Of a DNA stretch of 32,360 bases, positions 26,618-32,360 are shown one piece after another (positions within the stretch are counted from its first letter, which is position 1; each line of letters begins with the position of its first letter). Made by a program: the position numbers and the translations under genes. Location: assembly GCA_016742255.1 (NCBI GenBank), contig JACVCB010000034.1, positions 1-32,360 of the forward strand. The letters run 5' to 3'. The notes beneath the pieces were generated by a model that worked only from the letters and a program-made list of their open reading frames with translations, did no database searches and was not told the DNA's origin. The stretch is from Leptospira sp. (GTDB taxonomy: Bacteria > Spirochaetota > Leptospiria > Leptospirales > Leptospiraceae).

Positions 26618-26685
26618 TTCTTTGGTTCATTCTAACAAATTCTTAGAAAAATTAAATCGGAAAAAATTTTAGGCCAGAAAATCTG

Positions 26686-27858
26686 GTGATTGTGAGCTAT
26701 CATTGGGAAGAAATTCAAAAAAAACTGGAGTCCATCAAGGAAAAACAATTATTCCGCGAAACTAAAACCTATCATGGGATTGATTTTTGTTCCAATGATT
26801 ATATGGGCCTTGCCACTAACTCTCGTATGTTGGAATACTACAGGTCTTTAACAGATTTGTATCCCTTTGGTTCCACAGCTTCACGGCTTGTTCGTGGAAA
26901 TTATGATACCATGGATTTGTTCGAAACGGAATTTGCAAACTTTGTGGATGGAGAGGCAGCCTTACTTGTTTCCAATGGTTTTGTCGCAAACTTGGGGCTC
27001 ATAGATTCCATTGCTGCGCCAAATTGTTATGTTTTTACAGACCGTTTGAATCATGCCTCTATTTTGGATGGGATACGAATTTCTGGTGCCAAAAAAAAAT
27101 ACTACAACCACTTGGATTTACAACATTTACAAACGTTACTAGACAAGGCAAATGCCGAAGATCCAAACCAAAAACACAAACGAATCGTTGTTACCGAATC
27201 TTTGTTTAGTATGGATGGAGATAGCCCCGATTTTTCCAAACTACTCACATTAAAAAAACAATATGGGTTTGTCCTCGTTGTAGATGAGGCACATGCACTC
27301 GGAGTGTATGGTAAGGAAGGAAAGGGGATTTTGTTTCGAGATTTGTCTATCGAAGACATTCAATCGATTGATTACCGAGTGTATACACTCGGTAAATCGT
27401 TTGGATTGGAAGGTGGGATCATCGTAACAAAACAAATGGGTAGAGACCATTTGGTTAATGTTATGCGACCATTTATATTTTCTACGGCACCACTTCCCAT
27501 CATTTCTAAATTGGCAATGTATGCTTTAGACTTATTACGATCTATGGAGTCTGAGAGGTTTCGTTTACTCGAACTCACTAGAGAATTAAAACAATCGTTA
27601 CAAACGAATGGTTTTATGATCACAAATACAGAATCTCATATCATCCCTTTATTACTTTTAACTGAAAAAGAATCTTTATATTATGCCAAACGATTACAGG
27701 AGATGGGTCTCGATGTTCGCGCCATCCGTCCACCGACAGTTCCCACGCCAAGATTGCGGATCAGTTTGAATGCAAAATTAACAAGGGAGGATACAAATTC
27801 CTTAGTTTCTGCGTTGGTTCAAATTCGGAAAGATTGTGAAACGGTATCCTTTACTTAA
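26686..27858 (+). CDS. bioF: 8-amino-7-oxononanoate synthase (BioF-like)
   Basis: PLP enzyme that condenses pimeloyl-thioester with alanine in biotin synthesis. 390 residues: FCSNDYMGLA, YPFGSTASRLVRG, H123 (RLNHAS) stacking on PLP, D200-E-A-H203, and the PLP lysine K237 (YTLGKSFGLEGG). The C-terminal VRAIRPPTVPTPRLRISLNA favours BioF over glycine C-acetyltransferase, but the two are close. The start is GTG at 26686 or 26692; no ATG is available and the SD is weak. A small palindrome CCAGA-AAA-TCTGG (26674-26686) covers the start region. No other biotin gene is in the window. Confidence 0.8.
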   Translation: MIVSYHWEEIQKKLESIKEKQLFRETKTYHGIDFCSNDYMGLATNSRMLEYYRSLTDLYPFGSTASRLVRGNYDTMDLFETEFANFVDGEAALLVSNGFVANLGLIDSIAAPNCYVFTDRLNHASILDGIRISGAKKKYYNHLDLQHLQTLLDKANAEDPNQKHKRIVVTESLFSMDGDSPDFSKLLTLKKQYGFVLVVDEAHALGVYGKEGKGILFRDLSIEDIQSIDYRVYTLGKSFGLEGGIIVTKQMGRDHLVNVMRPFIFSTAPLPIISKLAMYALDLLRSMESERFRLLELTRELKQSLQTNGFMITNTESHIIPLLLLTEKESLYYAKRLQEMGLDVRAIRPPTVPTPRLRISLNAKLTREDTNSLVSALVQIRKDCETVSFT

Positions 27859-27923
27859 TTAAGATTTGTATTCTTTTGAATCTATCCTTGGTCCGAAAGA
27901 AAATTTCCTACCTTCAGAATCTC

Positions 27924-28571
27924 TTAAGACTCTTCAAATTTGCGAATTTTTTCTTTGATGGCTTCTGTTGTAGAAGTTGATGGAGTTTTGGAGTTTGATT
28001 GAGAAAGAGCAGATTTTTCACGCGATTTTTTAGTTCCATATCGATAAATCCCAAATAACCCAAGAACACCTAATCCAAGTAATGTGGCATTGATCCAAGT
28101 ATCATCAGGTTTTGCTAAGATTTTAGGACCAAAACCATACACGATCGAATCTACCATACCTTGGTTTCCATTTTCTTGGAACATGATTACAATGGGGTCT
28201 TGTAATACAGAAGTACCAAATCCGTTTTCCATTTTGGAAATGATTTCTCCTTCTCCCATTCCTTCTTTGATTCGATTTTCAATAAAACTTTTGAGATAAC
28301 TGGAAGCAGCACACATGTTAAAAGAACAGGACTGGATAGGAAGGCTTGGTAAACAGATACATCGGATTTTTTCTGTGACCTTAAGGAAGGTTTGGATCTG
28401 AGTTTCTTCTTTTAGATTAGTGGTTGTTTTTTGAGCGAAAACACCACTCGTGATTCCCATAAAGAGTACAATCGAAAGGAACCCTCGTAATAAAACACCC
28501 ATCGAAACATACCGATTGCCTATTGGGAACAATGGCATTCGAAACGAACTTTCATATCCTATTTGTTTCAT
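27924..28571 (-). CDS. ccmH: CcmH-like cytochrome c maturation protein with four cysteines
   Basis: Thiol-disulfide component of cytochrome c maturation, thought to reduce apocytochrome cysteines before haem attachment. 215 residues: signal/anchor at 24-46, a CcmH domain at about 55-155, a C-terminal transmembrane helix at 159-177 and a Lys-rich cytoplasmic tail. Instead of the usual LRCxxC, the active region is C71-I-C73-x8-C82-x4-C87, followed by typical helices (SFIENRIKEGMGEGEIISKMENGFG). The ATG at 28571 forms an ATGA overlap with ccmF and has AAGGGA 7 nt upstream; the longer frame from 28688 lies within ccmF and is rejected. Last gene of the ccm cluster. Confidence 0.75.
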   Translation of the reverse strand: MKQIGYESSFRMPLFPIGNRYVSMGVLLRGFLSIVLFMGITSGVFAQKTTTNLKEETQIQTFLKVTEKIRCICLPSLPIQSCSFNMCAASSYLKSFIENRIKEGMGEGEIISKMENGFGTSVLQDPIVIMFQENGNQGMVDSIVYGFGPKILAKPDDTWINATLLGLGVLGLFGIYRYGTKKSREKSALSQSNSKTPSTSTTEAIKEKIRKFEES

Positions 28572-30775
28572 ATTGGATTCCCTTTGGTTTGTTTTTTCCT
28601 TTCGCCTATGGGGAGTAACAAAAAGATTCCAGACATAAAATAGAGTAAGGATCCAATCCAAATCAATTTTACAAGTGGGTTGATCCAAACTTCTAAATTT
28701 GCTACAATTTGCCTTGGGAAATTGAGGAAAAGTTTGAGTTTGTCTGTTTCACTTCCTGGTGTGAAGTAATACTGCATGAACATGAGTGGTAAGTCAGGGT
28801 TTTCTGATTTTAGATCCGAAGTTTCAATTGCACCCAGTTGGATGTAAAAATCTTCTTTTGCCATGGAGTGGATGGCTGGTTCACTTGTTGGGATATGGGT
28901 TTCGAAATCTCCTGTTAGGTGGGAGATCTGTGGATAAAACCTACGTTCAGTATCAAGTGTCGCAATTTTTTCCAATCCACGATAAATTCCGTAACTAGCT
29001 TCTTGGGACACAATCACATTTTGGATGTTAGGTTCCCCGCCAAGTCCAGAGATAAGAACAGGTTTGATTTTGAGTGTGTTTGCTTCGATTTGATAACCAC
29101 CAATCATTGCTTTGTCGATAGATTGGTAGATGATTTCTTCTGAAGTTGGTGGTTGGAGTTCATAAAAGAAACGAACAGATGTATTGATTTTAAAGGCATT
29201 CCCAGCGTAACCAATAAAGATAAGAACAAGGGAGAAGTGTACTAAATACCCACCATATCGTCTTTTGTTTTTAAGAAGTAAGTTTATCCCAGCTCGTAAC
29301 AAAGATTCATCTTTGTGTTCCTCTCGTCTAGCTTTGATTCCTCGGTAGTATTCTTGGATAATCCCTGCAATGGTAAATACACCAATTCCAACTGTGAGAA
29401 CAGAATACACTTCTGCTAAAACATCCCCGTACTTAGAATCAGGTTTTGTAAAGTTTTGTGAATAAAATAGGATGTAAAGTCCACCACCCAAAATTCCAAA
29501 CAGGAATGGTTTGAGTAAGGTAGAAAAAAATACTGCTCCAGCACCTTTTCGCCAAGCAAGTAGTGGTGCCGAACCCATCAGTAATAATAAAAATATCCCT
29601 GCAGGAACACCCCAAGAATTAAACCATGGAGCCTTAAATTCTTTTCCATAGAGGAGAGGGGAAAATACACCTAACAAAATAGCTGCGGTCGAAAGTACCA
29701 AAAGAAAGTTGTTTAATAAAAAACTTCCTTCTTTGGAGGTGATAGCTTCTAAGTTTCGTTCTGGTGTGAGGTTTTTCCTTCGGTAGATCACAAACCCTGT
29801 GAAAAACAAAAAACTTGCGATGATATAAACGATAAACGGAGTCCCGATTGTCGATTTGGAAAAACTATGAGGTCCTTCGAGGACACCCGAACGAGTGATC
29901 CATGTACCAAGTAAACTAAAGTGAAAGGCAAGGATCACAAGTAACATATTCCAAAACTTTAACATTCCTCGACGTTCTTGGATGACAACAGAATGGACAA
30001 AGGCACTTGTGAGTAACCAAGGCATTAACGATGCGTTTTCGACTGGGTCCCATGCCCAATACCCACCCCAACCTAACTCTTCGTAGGCCCATTTGGATCC
30101 GAGTAAAATTCCTGTTCCTAGAAAAAACCAAGAAAACAGAGTCCATTTGCGAATGAACTTCATCCAATCTTCTGAAAGTTGACCCGATACAAGAGCAGAC
30201 ATCGCAATTGCAAATGGTATGGAGATACTCACATAACCAATGTAAAGAATGGGAGGGTGGATGATCATGGCCCAGTGTTGGAGCAGGGGATTGAGTCCTC
30301 TTCCTGCCGCTGCTTCGGGAACAAATTCGCGGAAAGGTTGAGCGTCTCCATAAAACACGGCTAGGAAACTAAAAAAACCAGATAAAACCGCAAGGATGAG
30401 ATTCATCATTGGGATTCGGTCTTCAATGGACTTACGAGTTTGCCATAACACGATGAAGGTGAAGACGTTTAAAATCAAATTCCAAAATAGTAAACTTCCC
30501 GATGACCCAGACCAAATGGAAGTCATTTTGTAAAATAAAGGGAGATGTTCGCTGGAATGCATCACCACATAATAGTTGCTATAGTCTGATCTGACAAGTT
30601 GTGTGAGTAAAACGACAAAGGTTAATACAATGACAAATGGATTTGTCATAAGGGCCAATCGGCCTAGTTCCACAGCTTTTCGTTCTTTTGAAATGATTCC
30701 GTAGATGGTTTGTATGGCAGAAAAAATTAAAATGGCGAGAGATGCAGAAAGTAAGATGGTTCCTAAATTATTCAT
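28568..30775 (-). CDS. ccmF: Haem lyase CcmF
   Basis: Multi-pass inner-membrane protein that takes haem from CcmE and joins it to apocytochrome c. 735 residues with about 14 hydrophobic helices. The WWD haem-binding motif is at about 235-249 (GWGGYWAWDPVENAS); conserved periplasmic histidines include H173 (MIIHPP) and H261 (FVHSVVIQERRG), followed by TWITRSGVLEGPHSF. A large C-terminal periplasmic segment (about 520-690) precedes a last helix. It overlaps both ccmE (upstream) and ccmH (downstream) by ATGA, so the three are translationally coupled. Confidence 0.95.
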   Translation of the reverse strand: MNNLGTILLSASLAILIFSAIQTIYGIISKERKAVELGRLALMTNPFVIVLTFVVLLTQLVRSDYSNYYVVMHSSEHLPLFYKMTSIWSGSSGSLLFWNLILNVFTFIVLWQTRKSIEDRIPMMNLILAVLSGFFSFLAVFYGDAQPFREFVPEAAAGRGLNPLLQHWAMIIHPPILYIGYVSISIPFAIAMSALVSGQLSEDWMKFIRKWTLFSWFFLGTGILLGSKWAYEELGWGGYWAWDPVENASLMPWLLTSAFVHSVVIQERRGMLKFWNMLLVILAFHFSLLGTWITRSGVLEGPHSFSKSTIGTPFIVYIIASFLFFTGFVIYRRKNLTPERNLEAITSKEGSFLLNNFLLVLSTAAILLGVFSPLLYGKEFKAPWFNSWGVPAGIFLLLLMGSAPLLAWRKGAGAVFFSTLLKPFLFGILGGGLYILFYSQNFTKPDSKYGDVLAEVYSVLTVGIGVFTIAGIIQEYYRGIKARREEHKDESLLRAGINLLLKNKRRYGGYLVHFSLVLIFIGYAGNAFKINTSVRFFYELQPPTSEEIIYQSIDKAMIGGYQIEANTLKIKPVLISGLGGEPNIQNVIVSQEASYGIYRGLEKIATLDTERRFYPQISHLTGDFETHIPTSEPAIHSMAKEDFYIQLGAIETSDLKSENPDLPLMFMQYYFTPGSETDKLKLFLNFPRQIVANLEVWINPLVKLIWIGSLLYFMSGIFLLLPIGERKKQTKGNPI

Positions 30776-31188
30776 TTTTCCTCAGCATACCCTGCTTCAT
30801 ATTTGGACGCACATTTTGCTTCGACGTGACTTGCAACAAGGACTCCCTTTTCTAATTTTCCATCCACTCGTGCCCTCGCTCCTTCTTTAAAAGCATCTGG
30901 CAAAAGGGTTTCTCCTGTAAAAAAAACAGGGATGATTTGGTCGTTGAGTTCCAAATCAAATTTTGCTTTTTTACCTTCGCGAACCAAACTCCCTACGCGA
31001 ACAAATCCCCGCACTCGTAAGTTTTGTTCCGAGTATTTTGTGGGATTAGCAGCAAGTTCTGAAGCATCGAGGAGAAGATACGATGTTTCTTGTGAGGAAA
31101 AATAAGCAATGCCTCCAAGAGAGATTGCAATGAGGAATAAAAGGGTTAAAAACTTACGATTCATAGTCCATTCTTTAGACGAAATCAC
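30772..31188 (-). CDS. ccmE: Haem chaperone CcmE, Cys-type (CxxxY)
   Basis: Periplasmic, membrane-anchored protein that carries haem to CcmF. 138 residues: N-terminal anchor (about 12-31), then the OB-fold (LRVRGFVRVGSLVR, KAKFDLELND, IPVFFTG, LLPDAFKEGARARVDGKL). In most bacteria haem binds covalently to the His of HxxxY. Here the C-terminus reads EAKCASKY, so C126 replaces that His and Y130 is kept. GTG 31188 has a strong SD (AGAGGA); ATG 31164 is an alternative that would shorten the cytoplasmic end by eight residues. First gene of the ccm cluster. Confidence 0.92.
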   Translation of the reverse strand: MISSKEWTMNRKFLTLLFLIAISLGGIAYFSSQETSYLLLDASELAANPTKYSEQNLRVRGFVRVGSLVREGKKAKFDLELNDQIIPVFFTGETLLPDAFKEGARARVDGKLEKGVLVASHVEAKCASKYEAGYAEEK

Positions 31189-31265
31189 GTCTTTCCTCTA
31201 AGCTCTCTGATTGGTAGTTTCGGTCAAACAAAAAGGTTGTAAGGAATCATTCAGAAAAACCCGAT

Positions 31266-32042
31266 TTAAAGGTAGGATTTGGCACGGTAAACAAAATACC
31301 CAACCCATTCCTTGATCGCAAATGTAGTCGTATCAAGATAACCAGCTGATGGTAAATACAATTCAAAGGCACCCGAATCCATTTGAAACGATCTATAATC
31401 GGTAGGGAAGAGGAACACATTTAAATTTTGTTTTTGGAAACAACCGAATGCACGTTTCATATGAAAGGCTGATGTGATTAGGATATAAGATTTAAAATTT
31501 AATTTCTCCACTATTTTTTTCGTTTCAACTGCATTTTCATAAGTATTTCTGGAATTGTTTTCTAAGATGATGTCGGATTCTCTTACACCTAAATCGATTA
31601 ACAAAGATTTGGCTAAGTTTGCCTCTCGGAATTCGTCAGACAATAACAAACCGGACCCACCAGTAAATAGGATTTTTTTGACTTTGCCCGCTTTGTAAAG
31701 GCGAACGGCATCTGTGATCCGGTCTGCAGAATCTGTGAGTTCGGGCCTTGCCTTCACGGAAGAAATGGTTTGGATCATTCCCCCGAGAACAATGGCTAGA
31801 TCCGCATTGGGAGTATCCTGAATGGAAATGGGAGGATAATCTTTTTCCAGACTAGATACAAGTGAATTGGCAACAAAGGAACTAGAAGCTAGATATAAAA
31901 ACAAACAAACGAGAAAAAAAAGAAACTTCGTATTCTTTGGTTTGATGCGAAGCAATAGATACAAACAAAGGAGGAAAAAAACTGGTAAGGGGTAGAGAAA
32001 TATGGTGAGGACTTTTGAGAAAATGAAAAATAAGGAATCCAT
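31266..32042 (-). CDS. YdcF/ElyC-like DUF218 membrane protein
   Basis: 258 residues: two N-terminal transmembrane helices (about 8-31 and 38-57), then a DUF218 alpha/beta domain with DLAIVLGGM, RITDAVRLYKAGKVKKILFTGGSG, the acidic E-N-N-S-R-N-T-Y-E-N-A motif and ITSAFHMKRA. ElyC-type members affect envelope and peptidoglycan synthesis; others in the family are of unknown activity. It precedes the ccm genes by about 77 nt on the same strand and follows the truncated gene at the window end by 28 nt. No clear SD. Confidence 0.88.
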   Translation of the reverse strand: MDSLFFIFSKVLTIFLYPLPVFFLLCLYLLLRIKPKNTKFLFFLVCLFLYLASSSFVANSLVSSLEKDYPPISIQDTPNADLAIVLGGMIQTISSVKARPELTDSADRITDAVRLYKAGKVKKILFTGGSGLLLSDEFREANLAKSLLIDLGVRESDIILENNSRNTYENAVETKKIVEKLNFKSYILITSAFHMKRAFGCFQKQNLNVFLFPTDYRSFQMDSGAFELYLPSAGYLDTTTFAIKEWVGYFVYRAKSYL

Positions 32043-32070
32043 AATCTAAAGATTGGAAACACTACCAGTT

Positions 32071-32360
32071 TTACCAGTCCAAATCAGGACCAAGAACTCC
32101 TATCCCACTGCCCCAATACTGAGAAGGGTGAGGGTAACGAACAGAGACACCAAGTGGAGAACGAGAGTATTTCCAATCCCTTGCGATTTGTTTTCTCAAT
32201 TGTATTTGTTCTTCTGGAACTCCCATTTCAGGTTCATTTAAGAACTGTTTGGTGAGCTCTACCCATTCTTTGATTGCTGCTGGATTTTGTTTTTTTAAAT
32301 CTTGGATGAGGATTCGTAGTTCGAACTCAGCGTCTTCCCTGAGATCCCTTGAAATTGTTT
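32071..32360 (-). CDS. 3' end of a gene of unknown function, truncated by window edge
   Basis: The last 95 codons of a frame that runs in from beyond the right edge and stops with TAA at 32071-32073. The sequence is charged and helical at first (DLREDAEFELRILIQDLKKQ, EEQIQLRKQIARDW) and ends in an aromatic/Gly-rich tail (YPHPSQYWGSGIGVLGPDLDW). Not recognised. The consistent amino-acid composition and tight 28-nt spacing to the DUF218 gene support it as real and part of the same unit. Confidence 0.6.
   Translation of the reverse strand, partial: TISRDLREDAEFELRILIQDLKKQNPAAIKEWVELTKQFLNEPEMGVPEEQIQLRKQIARDWKYSRSPLGVSVRYPHPSQYWGSGIGVLGPDLDW

Noticed and set aside
26674..26686. CCAGA-AAA-TCTGG palindrome as a biotin operator before bioF
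   Set aside because: Too short and unlike known BirA or BioR operators; it overlaps the GTG start.
28572..28688. Longer CcmH start at 28688
   Set aside because: It would overlap ccmF by 40 codons; the ATGA overlap with a good SD at 28571 is far more likely.

Overview
The window reads as a chromosomal stretch of a spirochaete, most likely a Leptospira and perhaps a saprophytic one. This is inferred from AT-rich sequence, spirochaete-like lipobox signal peptides (…LSIGC), a MASE1-SpoIIE phosphatase, a multi-PAS hybrid kinase and several secreted proteins of unknown family. No database search was possible. No rRNA, tRNA, CRISPR array, insertion sequence or prophage gene was seen.

Layout. 1-4.7 kb: envelope and unknown genes (5'-truncated M23 peptidase, DUF2237 protein, zinc phospholipase C/P1-nuclease-like secreted protein, SH3-domain protein, single-pass membrane protein). 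4.8-7.2 kb: FadI-like thiolase and ilvC on the minus strand, preceded by a GC-rich intergenic element. 7.5-9.3 kb: three small exported proteins, one with a disrupted N-terminus. 9.35-13 kb: Uup-type ABC-F ATPase coupled by an ATGA overlap to a MASE1-SpoIIE phosphatase. 13.1-16.4 kb: the highlight, a family 2A encapsulin nanocompartment locus with shell gene, cysteine desulfurase cargo bearing a disordered N-terminal extension, and a serine O-acetyltransferase converging on them. 16.6-20.1 kb: 1163-residue soluble hybrid histidine kinase. 20.1-22.7 kb: large secreted repeat protein with a possible degenerate CHAT-like C-terminus. 22.9-25.5 kb: CNNM/CorC transporter followed by CoaC and CoaB as two overlapping genes with an A8 slippage tract at the junction. 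25.5-27.9 kb: DUF486 membrane protein, Sir2 deacylase, BioF. 27.9-31.2 kb: cytochrome c maturation operon ccmE-ccmF-ccmH with a Cys-type (CxxxY) CcmE and a four-Cys CcmH. 31.3-32.4 kb: YdcF/ElyC-like DUF218 protein and the 3' end of another gene.

How the genes work together. The encapsulin locus links cysteine supply to sulfur handling. The acetyltransferase makes O-acetylserine, the precursor of cysteine; the desulfurase strips sulfur from cysteine; the shell (related to SrpI) would enclose the desulfurase. Related shells are known to enclose cysteine desulfurases and, in at least one bacterium, to store elemental sulfur. The shell and cargo genes overlap by 14 nt and appear to be transcribed from a good sigma-70-like promoter whose -35 box lies in the end of the upstream kinase gene. 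The ccm genes are tightly coupled by two ATGA overlaps and would attach haem to periplasmic cytochromes c.
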